Notes: generated from the letters alone by a model not told the origin. A stretch of 64,000 nucleotides of DNA from Rhodopseudomonas palustris (GCA_016215605.1 JACRJB010000048.1:1-64000), one strand, 5' to 3'. Positions 51,795 to 60,254 are shown, counted from the stretch's first letter. Numbers and translations are program-made.

Positions 51795-51876
51795 GATGTG
51801 ATCCAGAGAGCTCTCGCGGGCCAGCGCCCGCGCGGACCTCACGCTCGGCCTGGCCGCAATGCAGTGCTACCCGTCG

Positions 51877-52152
51877 CTATTCGCTATCAACGTCTTCGAG
51901 CTTCGTCCCGCCGCCTGCCTTTAGGCTGCGCCGCGCCTGTTCGACACGCTGCAGAAAGCGCGGGTCGTGTTCGAGTCGGTAGTCGAGCCAATCGTCCTCC
52001 GACTCGAAGCCAATCAGGACGCCCGCCGGCTTGCCATGACGGGTAATGACAATCTCCTGGGTTTCCGCCTCGCGCAGATAACGCGACAGATCATCCTTCA
52101 CCTCGGAGAGCGAGACTTCCTTCACGCCGGACTTCCGAACTGTGCGAGCCAC
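51877..52152 (-). CDS. Phd/YefM-type antitoxin
   Basis: A 91-aa protein whose N-terminal half is a Phd/YefM DNA-binding domain: VSLSEVKDDLSRYLREAE and IVITRHGKPAGVLIGFES. The C-terminal half is charged and would bind the toxin. It lies after the toxin gene and overlaps it by 31 bases. Toxin before antitoxin is the less usual order. Confidence 0.85.
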   Translation of the reverse strand: MARTVRKSGVKEVSLSEVKDDLSRYLREAETQEIVITRHGKPAGVLIGFESEDDWLDYRLEHDPRFLQRVEQARRSLKAGGGTKLEDVDSE

Positions 52153-52424
52153 GAATCTGCCTCCTGTTTGGAAACGATCGCCAGAACCCAGACGGTCGTA
52201 CCCGATATATCATAGAACACGCGCGTCTCGCCCACCCGGAGGCGATATTGCGGTTGGCTCAGTCCGCGCAAGCGCTTGATCCGGCTGCGACTGAGCTTGG
52301 ATGGCGCGTGGCGCAAATGGGTTTCGAGCGCGGCCCGAACCTCGGCGCGGTCCTTCGCGCGCAATGCCTTGAAGTCATCGACCGCTTCCGGGGCCAAAAC
52401 AATCTCGAAGGTCGTTCTGGCCAG
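52122..52424 (-). CDS. RelE/ParE-type toxin (start codon uncertain)
   Basis: A 91- to 100-aa RelE/ParE-superfamily toxin. The pattern is EIVLAPEAVDDFKAL, then KRLRGLSQPQYRLRVGETRVFYDI and VWVLAIVSKQEA. RelE members cut mRNA at the ribosome; ParE members block gyrase. The natural N-terminus would be at the CTG at 52424 (ARTTFEIVLAPEA), but no ATG, GTG or TTG occurs there. The first conventional start is TTG 52397, which cuts off the first beta strand. The gene may be weak or decayed. Confidence 0.75.
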   Translation of the reverse strand: MARTTFEIVLAPEAVDDFKALRAKDRAEVRAALETHLRHAPSKLSRSRIKRLRGLSQPQYRLRVGETRVFYDISGTTVWVLAIVSKQEADSWLAQFGSPA

Positions 52425-52542
52425 ATTTCAGCCGGACCTTGTGGAGCACAACAAATCGGCCGCAAGCGATCTGCGCGCCAGTAATCTGCATCAACGAGAA
52501 GAGAGTATGACGCTCGAGCGGGCTTTGCATGTCGAGCAAAGC

Positions 52543-52617
52543 TGGCGCTCCCTAGGGGAATCGAACCCCTGTTTCAGCCTTGAGAGGGCCGCGTCCTAAC
52601 CGCTAGACGAAGGGAGC
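52543..52617 (-). tRNA. tRNA-Glu (anticodon CTC)
   Basis: Read from the minus strand, the acceptor GCTCCCT pairs with AGGGAGC, the anticodon loop is CTCTCAA with anticodon CTC, and the T arm holds GTTCGATTC. The discriminator is G and CCA is encoded. The total is 75 bases. The toxin-antitoxin pair lies 119 bases beyond its 3' end. Confidence 0.95.
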
Positions 52618-52684
52618 GTGAGGGCCAGAGCAATAGCGGCGAAACCGCTTCGCTGCAAGATCGCGGCTCGCCCTTTTCGGCATT

Positions 52685-52776
52685 CGTCATGCCCGGGCTT
52701 GACCCGGGCATCCATCCCAAAACAAACAATGGCTGCCGCGGTGGCCGTGGATGGCCGGGCCGAGCCCGGCCATGAC
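52685..52776. repeat. Dispersed palindromic repeat, family B, copy 2
   Basis: GTCATGCCCGGGCTTGACCC and GGGCATCCAT on the left pair with ATGGCCGGGCCGAGCCCGGC and CATGAC on the right, around about 25 bases. It lies between tRNA-Glu and the gene at 52832. Confidence 0.85.
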
Positions 52777-52831
52777 TGGGGTTAGGCGGCTGCCTGAACG
52801 ACCGATCTGGCGGCTGGGCGCCTCGCCTGCC

Positions 52832-53167
52832 CTACGGCTCGCTCGCAAACGTCAGCCGGCCGGCCGGCTTCATGGTTTTGGCGTCGAAAGTGCGGATTTC
52901 GGTGGCGCCGCCGATGTCCAGGGTGACGACGACATGGTCGCCGGCGACCCCGGTGGAAACGACCTTGGCGCCCTTGGGCAGCCGCAGCGTGGTCTCGGCG
53001 GCGACCGGGGCGCTTCCCTCGGCGCGGAAAAGCTTATAGCCGATGGCAATCAGAACCGCCGCGAGCGCAAGCGCCGTGGTCAGGCCCGCGATCATCATCA
53101 TCCGCCGCACCCGCGCAAACAATGCGGCCTGTTCGGGGGTCGGTTCGGGCAGGGCGGTTTCGGTCAT
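52832..53167 (-). CDS. Small membrane protein next to rluD (DUF6476-like)
   Basis: A 111-aa protein. The cytoplasmic N-terminus (about residues 1-22, Pro/Glu-rich) is followed by one transmembrane helix (about 25-44) and a periplasmic beta-rich part with LRLPKGAKVVSTGVAGDHVV. It resembles a small family found beside rluD in alphaproteobacteria, possibly DUF6476; this name is from memory. It diverges from rluD with 29 bases between starts. Confidence 0.75.
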   Translation of the reverse strand: MTETALPEPTPEQAALFARVRRMMMIAGLTTALALAAVLIAIGYKLFRAEGSAPVAAETTLRLPKGAKVVSTGVAGDHVVVTLDIGGATEIRTFDAKTMKPAGRLTFASEP

Positions 53168-53196
53168 GCAATGCTCGGCTTTTGGAAGGTTCGGTC

Positions 53197-54198
53197 GTGA
53201 ACGATTCGCAACATCTGCTGGAAGTGGTCGTCGCCGGTGACGAGGGGTCGTCGCGGCTCGACCGGGTGCTGGCGGCGCGTTGCCCCGAGCTGTCGCGGTC
53301 GCGGCTGAAGGTCCTGATCCTGGACGGCCGCGTCGCGATCGCCGGCGCTCCGGTCCGCGACCCCGCTTATCATGCGAGCCCCGGCGAGACGATCACAATC
53401 GACGTGCCGCCGCCGGTCGCCCCGGAGCCGGCCGGCGAGGCGATCGCGCTCGACATCGTCCACGAGGACGACGACATCGTCGTGCTCGACAAGCCCCGCG
53501 GGCTGGTGGTGCATCCCGCCGCCGGCCATGAAACCGGAACCCTGGTCAATGCCCTGATCGCGCATTGCGGCGCCAGCCTGTCCGGGATCGGCGGGGTGCG
53601 GCGGCCCGGCATCGTGCACCGGCTCGACAAGGACACCACCGGGCTGATGGTGGTGGCAAAGAATGATCGGGCGCATCAGTCCTTGAGCGCGCAGTTTGCC
53701 GACCACGGCCGCACCGGCGAGCTGCGCCGCGGCTATTACGCCTTCGTCTGGGGCGCGCCGAACCGAGCCCGCGGCACCATCGACGCACCGATCGACCGCC
53801 ACCCCTACGCCCGCGAGAAGATGGCGGTGCGCGACGGCGGCCGCGAGGCGATCACCCATTGGGAGGTGCTGGAAACCTTCACCGGCCGCAGCGGCGGCGA
53901 GATCGTGTCGCTGATCGCCTGCCAGCTCGAAACCGGCCGAACCCACCAGATCCGCGTGCATTTGGCCCATATCGGCCATCCGCTGCTGGGCGACGACGTC
54001 TACGGGCCGCACTTCAAGACCAAGGCCAGCCAGCTCCGCCCGGCCGCCCGCGCCGCCCTGACGGATCTCGGCCGCCAGGCTTTGCACGCCTACCTGCTGG
54101 TGCTCGAACACCCCTCCTCGGGAGAGGTGGTGGCCTGGGAATCCGGCCTGCCGGCCGACCTGGCCCGCCTGAAAGCCGCGCTTTCGGCGACGGAATGA
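53197..54198 (+). CDS. rluD: Ribosomal large subunit pseudouridine synthase (RluD type)
   Basis: A 333-aa pseudouridine synthase. An N-terminal S4 RNA-binding domain (about residues 15-75, SRLDRVLAARCPELSRSRLK) precedes the catalytic domain. The active-site aspartate is in HRLDKDTTGLM; GRTHQIRVHLAHIGHPLLGD and VLDKPRGLVVHPA are conserved. GTG at 53197 is preferred, with GGAAGG seven bases upstream. The modified rRNA site is inferred from the family. Confidence 0.92.
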   Translation: MNDSQHLLEVVVAGDEGSSRLDRVLAARCPELSRSRLKVLILDGRVAIAGAPVRDPAYHASPGETITIDVPPPVAPEPAGEAIALDIVHEDDDIVVLDKPRGLVVHPAAGHETGTLVNALIAHCGASLSGIGGVRRPGIVHRLDKDTTGLMVVAKNDRAHQSLSAQFADHGRTGELRRGYYAFVWGAPNRARGTIDAPIDRHPYAREKMAVRDGGREAITHWEVLETFTGRSGGEIVSLIACQLETGRTHQIRVHLAHIGHPLLGDDVYGPHFKTKASQLRPAARAALTDLGRQALHAYLLVLEHPSSGEVVAWESGLPADLARLKAALSATE

Positions 54199-54244
54199 CG
54201 CAGCCGTTTCAGAAAACGTAAATCATTCCAGCGCGTTGTTAGTC

Positions 54245-54260
54245 GTCACGGCGACGTGAC
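54245..54260. promoter_or_regulatory. 16-base palindrome upstream of rpoH
   Basis: GTCACG-GCGA-CGTGAC is a perfect 6-base inverted repeat about 155 bases before rpoH, in the 217-base gap after rluD. No T-run follows directly, so an operator or weak hairpin is possible. Confidence 0.35.
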
Positions 54261-54415
54261 AAGACCGTAACTAAACTCGCGCGACTAATCTCGTGTATAT
54301 TGCAGCTGCGTTGGATGAGCCAACGCGGAACATCGCAGCCCGGTCGGCTTTAGCAGAGCGACCTGTCTGCCAGGCCGCCCGCCATCGGGGGCTTGAAACC
54401 ACTGGAGGGCGCTGA

Positions 54416-55315
54416 ATGGCCCGTGCAGCTACGCTACCCGTTCTCAACGGTGAATCCGGCCTCGCTCGGTATCTCGCGGAAATCCGCAAGTTCCCGATGC
54501 TCGAGCCCGAGCAGGAATACATGTTCGCCAAGCGCTGGCGCGAACACGACGATCGCGACGCCGCGCATCAGCTCGTCACCAGCCATCTGCGGCTCGTGGC
54601 CAAGATCGCTATGGGCTATCGCGGCTACGGCCTGCCGATCTCCGAGGTCGTCTCGGAAGGCAATGTCGGCCTGATGCAGGCGGTGAAGCGGTTCGAGCCC
54701 GACAAGGGCTTCCGCCTCGCCACCTACGCGATGTGGTGGATCAAGGCGTCGATTCAAGAGTACATCCTGCGTTCGTGGTCGCTCGTGAAGATGGGCACCA
54801 CCGCGAACCAGAAGAAGCTGTTCTTCAATCTGCGCAAGGCGAAGAGCAAGATCTCGGCGTTGGACGAGGGTGATATGCACCCCGACCAGGTCAAGCTGAT
54901 CGCCAAGCGTCTCGGCGTCACCGAGCAGGACGTGATCGACATGAACCGCCGCCTCGGCGGCGACGCGTCGCTCAACGCCCCGATCCGTGACGACGGCGAG
55001 CCCGGCGAATGGCAGGACTGGCTGGTCGACCAGTCGCCGAACCAGGAAGCCGTGATGGCCGAGCACGAGGAGCTCGATCATCGCCGCGCCGCGCTGAACG
55101 GCGCGATCGGCGTGCTCAACCCGCGCGAGCGGCGGATCTTCGAGGCGCGCCGCCTCGCCGACGAGCCGATGACGCTGGAAGATCTCGCCGCCGAGTTCGG
55201 CGTCTCGCGCGAGCGGGTGCGTCAGATCGAGGTGCGGGCCTTCGAAAAGGTGCAGAGCGCGGTGAAGGGCACCATCGCGCGCCAGGAACAGGCGGCGCTC
55301 GAAGCCGCGCACTGA
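54416..55315 (+). CDS. rpoH: RNA polymerase heat-shock sigma factor
   Basis: Sigma-32 of 299 aa. Region 2 contains HLRLVAKIAMGYRGYGLPI, SEGNVGLMQAVKRFEPDKGF and RLATYAMWWIKASIQEY. The RpoH-box-like segment is NQKKLFFNLRKAKSKI. Region 4 ends with TLEDLAAEFGVSRERVRQIE. GGAGGG precedes the ATG. This group usually has more than one rpoH; only this copy is in the window. A terminator follows. Confidence 0.97.
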   Translation: MARAATLPVLNGESGLARYLAEIRKFPMLEPEQEYMFAKRWREHDDRDAAHQLVTSHLRLVAKIAMGYRGYGLPISEVVSEGNVGLMQAVKRFEPDKGFRLATYAMWWIKASIQEYILRSWSLVKMGTTANQKKLFFNLRKAKSKISALDEGDMHPDQVKLIAKRLGVTEQDVIDMNRRLGGDASLNAPIRDDGEPGEWQDWLVDQSPNQEAVMAEHEELDHRRAALNGAIGVLNPRERRIFEARRLADEPMTLEDLAAEFGVSRERVRQIEVRAFEKVQSAVKGTIARQEQAALEAAH

Positions 55316-55345
55316 CCCTCACGCGCGACACGCGCTGAAACGACG

Positions 55346-55373
55346 AACCCCGCCCTCGCCGGCGGGGTTTTTG
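55346..55373 (+). terminator. Rho-independent terminator after rpoH
   Basis: The stem AACCCCGCC / GGCGGGGTT with loop CTCGCC is followed by a T-rich run. It starts 30 bases after the rpoH stop. Confidence 0.93.
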
Positions 55374-55433
55374 GTTTTGCAGGATCGTGCTGCTGATCAT
55401 CAGACGTTCTCTATGCGCTCCAAACCAGCAAAA

Positions 55434-55542
55434 CCTCATGGTGAGGAGCATCGCGCAGCGATGCGTCTCGAACCATGGGCCACCAGCACCCGCGGTCTCA
55501 TCCTTCGAGACGCCCGGCTTCGCCGGGCTCCTCAGGATGAGG
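55434..55542. repeat. Dispersed palindromic repeat, family D, copy 1
   Basis: CCTCATGGTGAGGAG and a GCGTCTCGAACCATG block, then CATCCTTCGAGACGC and GGGCTCCTCAGGATGAGG. It shares these blocks with the copy at 60142-60234 and lies between rpoH and a convergent small gene. Confidence 0.88.
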
Positions 55543-55608
55543 AGTCAGTGCGCTTGGAAGGCGCCACAACGCCGTGATGTATCAAGCGGCTCAAAGATAG
55601 GCCGCGCC

Positions 55609-55971
55609 TCAGCTTCGCTTGGCGGTGCCGGTGACGAGGCTGGTCTGGCTGGTCACCGGATCGGTGACGGCTGTCCGGATCGAGGCGTTACCGTTGCTGC
55701 CAAGCGTGAACTTGGTGTCGCCGACCCGGAACGAGCCGTCCTTGATCAGAGCGCTCTGATACTGGGTGGTGCCGTCGCTCTGATACTTCACCTGGGCGCG
55801 GAAACCCTGCACGTCGGTGACCGTGATCGAGAACTTCTTGGTGTTGGAATAAGTGCCGGTCCAGGTGCCCTGATAGAGCGTCGGATCGACATTGACGTAT
55901 TTGGTCTTCGACGGCGTCTGCAGCGCGGCCGAGGTGTAGCCCGATGCAAGAACGCTCATGATGTCAGCCAT
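55609..55971 (-). CDS. Uncharacterised 120-residue beta-rich protein
   Basis: A 120-aa protein rich in Thr, Ser, Tyr and Gln (LYQGTWTGTYSNTKKFSITV, VKYQSDGTTQYQS). It has no cysteine, no signal peptide and no transmembrane segment. The pattern of short beta strands suggests a single small barrel or sandwich domain. It resembles hypothetical proteins of Bradyrhizobium, from memory. It is transcribed alone; the start MADIMSVLASGYTS is the first ATG. Confidence 0.7.
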   Translation of the reverse strand: MADIMSVLASGYTSAALQTPSKTKYVNVDPTLYQGTWTGTYSNTKKFSITVTDVQGFRAQVKYQSDGTTQYQSALIKDGSFRVGDTKFTLGSNGNASIRTAVTDPVTSQTSLVTGTAKRS

Positions 55972-56124
55972 CGCCAGCTCCCTGCCGCGAGAAACACATT
56001 CAGGAATATTCCGCGCCCGGGCGGGTAAAGACCGCGTTAAGACGCGGCGGACGCCATCCGCCAGCGGGGCGACAACTCGCCCCTGCCCCCGCCGTCGCGC
56101 GTGCCCGGAAACGGTCGGCGACCC

Positions 56125-57087
56125 TCAGCTGACGCCGGCTTCGGCGCCGGGCCGGGCGTGCACCGGCAGCAGCAGATAGTGCACGCCGTTGTGCTGCGCT
56201 TTCGGGAAACGGCCGGCGCGGATGTTGACCTGGATCGACGGCAGCAACAGCGTCGGCACGCTCAGCGTCGCGTCGCGCGCCTGGCGCATCTCGACGAACT
56301 GCTGCTCGCTGACGCCCCCGCGCAGATGCACGTTGCCGTCGCGCTGCGCCTGGACCGTCGTCTCCCACGCGTAGTCGTCGCGGCCGGGCGCCTTGTAGTC
56401 GTGGCACATGAACAGCCGCGTCTGCGGCGGCAGCGCCAGCAGCTTCTGGATCGAGCGATACAGCTGATGCGCGTCGCCGCCGGGAAAATCGGCGCGCGCC
56501 GTGCCGTAGTCCGGCATGAACAGCGTATCGCCGACGAACACCGCGTCGTCGCCGATCCGGTACGCGATATCCGCCGGCGTATGCCCCGGCGTGTGCATCA
56601 CCTTGACCGCGAGATCGCCGATCGCGAACCGCTCGCCGTCCTTGAACAGATGATCGAAATCGCTGCCGTCGGTGCGCAGATCGGCGGCGTTGAACATCGG
56701 CCGGAAGATCCGCTGCACGTCCTTGATGTGCTCGCCGATCCCGATCCTGGCGCCGGTTCTGCCCTTGATGTAAGGCGCGCCGGAGAGGTGATCGGCGTGG
56801 GCGTGGGTCTCCAGCACCCAGTCGATCGTCAGCCCGGCGTCTGTCGCGGCCTGCAGGATCGCGTCGGCCGAGCGGATGTCGACCGATCCGTCGCGGTGAT
56901 CGTAGTCGAGCACCGGATCGATCACCGCGGCCCGCCGGGTCGCCGGATCCGACACCAGATAGCTGATCGTGTTGGTGGGCTCGTCGAAGAACGCACGAAT
57001 TTGCGGCGAGGACGTCTGCGGCGATGTGGGGCTGGTCACGAGCAATTTCCCTGATCCGGTAGAATGGCTGTTGCGCGCAGCCGACAT
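56125..57087 (-). CDS. MBL-fold persulfide dioxygenase-like hydrolase
   Basis: A 320-aa metallo-beta-lactamase-fold protein. It has the metal site THAHADHLSG, the second histidine in HTPGHTPADI, aspartate in FVGDTLFMPDYG, and a late histidine in FMCHDYKAPG. This matches ETHE1/Blh persulfide dioxygenases rather than glyoxalase II. About 28 residues rich in Ser and Thr precede the fold and may be poorly annotated. It diverges from a TauE permease gene, as in the bigR-blh sulfide operon. Confidence 0.88.
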   Translation of the reverse strand: MSAARNSHSTGSGKLLVTSPTSPQTSSPQIRAFFDEPTNTISYLVSDPATRRAAVIDPVLDYDHRDGSVDIRSADAILQAATDAGLTIDWVLETHAHADHLSGAPYIKGRTGARIGIGEHIKDVQRIFRPMFNAADLRTDGSDFDHLFKDGERFAIGDLAVKVMHTPGHTPADIAYRIGDDAVFVGDTLFMPDYGTARADFPGGDAHQLYRSIQKLLALPPQTRLFMCHDYKAPGRDDYAWETTVQAQRDGNVHLRGGVSEQQFVEMRQARDATLSVPTLLLPSIQVNIRAGRFPKAQHNGVHYLLLPVHARPGAEAGVS

Positions 57088-57132
57088 CTATTAGCATATT
57101 CCTTTCGTGCAAGCTGCTCTTTGTAGAATTTC

Positions 57133-57936
57133 ATGCTGATCGACCTGACCTCCACCGGCCTTCTCACCGTCGCGAGCGGCGGTCTGGTCGGGTTCATTCT
57201 GGCGCTGATCGGCGGCGGCGGCTCGGTGCTCGCGGTTCCGCTGCTGGTCTATGTCGTCGGCGTGCGCTCGCCGCATGTGGCGATCGGCACCAGCGCGATC
57301 GCGGTGGCGATCTCGGCGCTCGCCAACATGCTGAGCCATTGGGCCGCCGGCAACGTGCGCTGGGCCTGCGCGCTGGTGTTCTCGGCGGCCGGAATCGGCG
57401 GCGCCTTCGCCGGCTCGGCCGTCGCCAAGCAGATCGACGGCCAGCAACTGCTGGTGCTGTTCGGCGTGCTGATGATCGTGATCGGGGTGCTGATGTCGCG
57501 CCGGCGCAGCGGCACGGGCGACCCGACCATCCGGCTGACGCTGGCGACAGCGAAGACGATGCTGCCGAAGCTGATCGGCACCGGCTTCGGCGTCGGCGTG
57601 CTCGCCGGCTTCTTCGGCATCGGCGGCGGCTTCCTGATCGTGCCGGGACTGATCCTCGCCACCGGCATGCCGCTGACCTACGCGATCGGCAGTTCGCTGG
57701 TCGCGGTGTTCGCCTTCGGCGCTTCCACCGCGACGAGCTACGCGCTGTCCGGACTGATCGACTGGCGGCTCGCGGGACTGTTCATCGGCGGCGGGCTGGC
57801 GGGCGGGCTGATCGGCATCGCCGCCGGCAAGCTGATCGGCGCACACGACAAGGCACTGCGCGCGGTGTTCTCCGCCGTTGTGATCATGGTCGGGCTGTAC
57901 GTCTGCACCCGCGGCGTGATGTACTTCCTGTCCTGA
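57133..57936 (+). CDS. TauE/SafE-family sulfite exporter or sulfur permease
   Basis: A 267-aa membrane protein with eight transmembrane helices. The family pattern appears twice: GFILALIGGGGSVLAVPLLVY and GVLAGFFGIGGGFLIVPGLI. Neighbouring MBL dioxygenase suggests export of sulfite made from persulfide, by inference. Only 45 bases separate it from the divergent gene. Confidence 0.92.
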   Translation: MLIDLTSTGLLTVASGGLVGFILALIGGGGSVLAVPLLVYVVGVRSPHVAIGTSAIAVAISALANMLSHWAAGNVRWACALVFSAAGIGGAFAGSAVAKQIDGQQLLVLFGVLMIVIGVLMSRRRSGTGDPTIRLTLATAKTMLPKLIGTGFGVGVLAGFFGIGGGFLIVPGLILATGMPLTYAIGSSLVAVFAFGASTATSYALSGLIDWRLAGLFIGGGLAGGLIGIAAGKLIGAHDKALRAVFSAVVIMVGLYVCTRGVMYFLS

Positions 57937-58039
57937 CCGGGCGGATCGGACCGGCGCGACAAGATCGCAGCGCGACAGTCTTGTGATCGTCACCGGCACG
58001 GTCCTAGACTTCCTCCTTTCAGCACCAAGGGAGGATTGC

Positions 58040-59185
58040 ATGGACTACACCGGCTTGCGCCCGCGAAGCGGCGCCGACCCGCGAAACCTGACCAACGCCG
58101 ACCGCTCCCGCACCGTCGGCGCCCTGACCGCGTTGCGCAAGGGCTTGAAGGAATTGCCGCCGAAGGAGCCCGGCAACTTTCTGCTCGCGACCTGGACCAT
58201 CCGCGAGTTTGGCGGCACCAAATTCGGCGGCCGAATTCCCGACGCGCTGTATTGCATCGCCGAATGCATCAGCCGGTTCGACCTGGTCGCGGTGCAGGAA
58301 GTGCGGCAGGACCTGGTGGCGCTGAAGCGGGTGATGCGGCTGCTCGGCCGCGATTGGGACTACGTCTACACCGACGTCAGTTTCGCCGACAGCGGCAACG
58401 GCGAGCGGCTCGCCTTCCTGTTCGACCGCTCCCGCGTCCACTTCACTGGACTCGCCGGCGAGTTGGTACTGCCGAGCAAGGCGGCGACCGAACTGGTCGC
58501 GCAGATCGCGCGGACGCCGTTCATCTGCGGCTTCCAGTCCGGCTGGGCGAAGTTCAATCTGTGCACGGTCCACATCTACTACGGCGAAGGCAGGAAGGAC
58601 GATCCGAAGCGGATCGAGGAGATCGATCTCACCGCCAAGCTGCTCGCCGACAAGGCCAAGAGCTACATCAACCTCGACGACCCGATCGACTACTCGCCGG
58701 AGAATCTGGTGCTGCTCGGGGACTTCAACATCTTCGGCCGCGAGGACGCGACGTTCCAGGCGCTGACCAAGAACAAATTCGTGATCCCGGAGGAGCTGCT
58801 GCGACAGAAGGGCAGCAACATCGCCAAGGACAAATTCTACGACCAGATCGCGTTCTTCAAGGAAACCCGCGGCATCGAAAGCGGGAAGGCCGGGGTGTTC
58901 GATTTCTACAAATACGTCTTCAACGATCCCGAGCCCTACGCCGGGGTGATGCCGCCGAAAGCGGCGTTCAACACCTGGCGCACCTACCAGATGTCGGATC
59001 ATTTGATCATGTGGACCGAGTTCGGCGTCGACAAGACCGACGCCTATCTGAAGACGCTCGCCAAGGCGCACAGCAGCGAGACCGCCGAGCGCAAGGCCGG
59101 AGCCACCAGCAAGGCAGACAAGAAGACCGGGAAGAAGAAGGGCGGGAAGCCGGCGGCGAAAACCAAAAAGGCGCCGGCGAAATAA
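58040..59185 (+). CDS. Endonuclease/exonuclease/phosphatase family protein with Lys-rich tail
   Basis: A 381-aa EEP-fold protein. Catalytic motifs are LVAVQEV (Glu), LVLLGDFNIFG (Asp, Asn) and MSDHLIMW (Asp, His), a complete set. The C-terminal 24 residues hold ten lysines, with Ala and Gly, a tail that could bind nucleic acid. GGGAGG precedes the ATG. It could be a DNase, RNase or phosphatase; no signal peptide is seen. Confidence 0.85.
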   Translation: MDYTGLRPRSGADPRNLTNADRSRTVGALTALRKGLKELPPKEPGNFLLATWTIREFGGTKFGGRIPDALYCIAECISRFDLVAVQEVRQDLVALKRVMRLLGRDWDYVYTDVSFADSGNGERLAFLFDRSRVHFTGLAGELVLPSKAATELVAQIARTPFICGFQSGWAKFNLCTVHIYYGEGRKDDPKRIEEIDLTAKLLADKAKSYINLDDPIDYSPENLVLLGDFNIFGREDATFQALTKNKFVIPEELLRQKGSNIAKDKFYDQIAFFKETRGIESGKAGVFDFYKYVFNDPEPYAGVMPPKAAFNTWRTYQMSDHLIMWTEFGVDKTDAYLKTLAKAHSSETAERKAGATSKADKKTGKKKGGKPAAKTKKAPAK

Positions 59186-59423
59186 CGCTCAGGCAATGCC
59201 GGGTCGCCTTGCCGAAAGACGCGCGGCGCAGAGGAAGGAGCACCCGCTTCACGGCCCAACGCCGCATCCAGAGGGGCGCGCCGTTTGCGCGCCTCGACGA
59301 TACTAGCTGCAGGGCGTGAGGCGTGGCCACCAAGGCCGACCCGCCCAGCTCAGCGCCACATCTGCGCGCGGCTAAGCCGCGCTCAGATCGTCGTGGGTCC
59401 AGCCCGACGGGAGAGGCGACCGA

Positions 59424-60029
59424 TCACGCCCAGGCGCGTGCGGTCTTCAGCTTGTCTTCGTAGCTGTCGATCGAGGCCTTCTTCTCGAGCGTCAGACCGA
59501 TGTCGTCGAGGCCGTTGATCAGGCAGTGCTTACGGAACGGGTCGATCTCGAATTTCACCACGCCGCCGTCCGGGCCGCGGATTTCCTGGGCCGGCAGGTC
59601 GATGGTGACGGTGGCGTTGGCGCCGCGCTCGGCGTCGTCGAACAGCTTGTCGAGGTCGTCCTGCGAGACGCGGATCGGCAGCACGCCGTTCTTGAAGCAG
59701 TTGTTGTAGAAGATGTCGCCGAACGAGGTCGAGATCACGCAGCGGATGCCGAAATCGAGCAGCGCCCAGGGGGCGTGCTCGCGGCTCGAGCCGCAGCCGA
59801 AATTATCGCCGGCGACCAGGATCTTGGCGGTGCGATAGGCCGGCTTGTTGAGGACGAAATCCGGATTCTCGCTGCCGTCGTCCTTGTAGCGCTGTTCCGA
59901 GAACAGGCCCTTGCCGAGGCCGGTGCGCTTGATGGTCTTCAGGTACTGCTTGGGGATGATCATGTCGGTGTCGACATTGATGATCTTCAGCGGCGCCGCG
60001 ACGCCTTCGAGCGTGGTGAACTTGTCCAT
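59424..60029 (-). CDS. leuD: 3-isopropylmalate dehydratase small subunit
   Basis: LeuD pairs with LeuC in the isomerisation of 2- to 3-isopropylmalate in leucine synthesis. It is 201 aa from ATG 60029 ([14 protein letters not shown]). The signature is [15 protein letters not shown]. The frame is open further upstream without support. LeuC, its partner, lies 3.4 kb to the right on the same strand, with several unrelated genes between. Confidence 0.96.
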   Translation of the reverse strand: MDKFTTLEGVAAPLKIINVDTDMIIPKQYLKTIKRTGLGKGLFSEQRYKDDGSENPDFVLNKPAYRTAKILVAGDNFGCGSSREHAPWALLDFGIRCVISTSFGDIFYNNCFKNGVLPIRVSQDDLDKLFDDAERGANATVTIDLPAQEIRGPDGGVVKFEIDPFRKHCLINGLDDIGLTLEKKASIDSYEDKLKTARAWA

Positions 60030-60141
60030 GGCGATTTTCCCAGATTGAGGCCGGGTTTTAGCCGGCCCGACGCTGCGTTCCAAGGCGATTCTTCAAGACG
60101 ATTCTGCGGGGCAGTGGTTGCGATCAGGCATCCGGCACAGC

Positions 60142-60234
60142 CCTCACGGTGAGGAGCGCGAAGCGCGTCTCGAACCATGAGATGTTCCGCACATCCTTCG
60201 AGACGCGGCCAAACGGCCGCTCCTCAGGATGAGG
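60142..60234. repeat. Dispersed palindromic repeat, family D, copy 2
   Basis: CCTCACGGTGAGGAGCGCGA and GCGTCTCGAACCATGA on the left; CATCCTTCGAGACGCGGCC and GGCCGCTCCTCAGGATGAGG on the right. It lies between leuD and the metallopeptidase gene. Confidence 0.88.
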
Positions 60235-60254
60235 GCTGCGCGTGAAGCCGAGGC

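Noticed and set aside
52543-52617. tRNA-Glu as an attachment site of an integrated element
   Set aside because: No integrase gene and no second copy of the tRNA end are visible in the flanking sequence.
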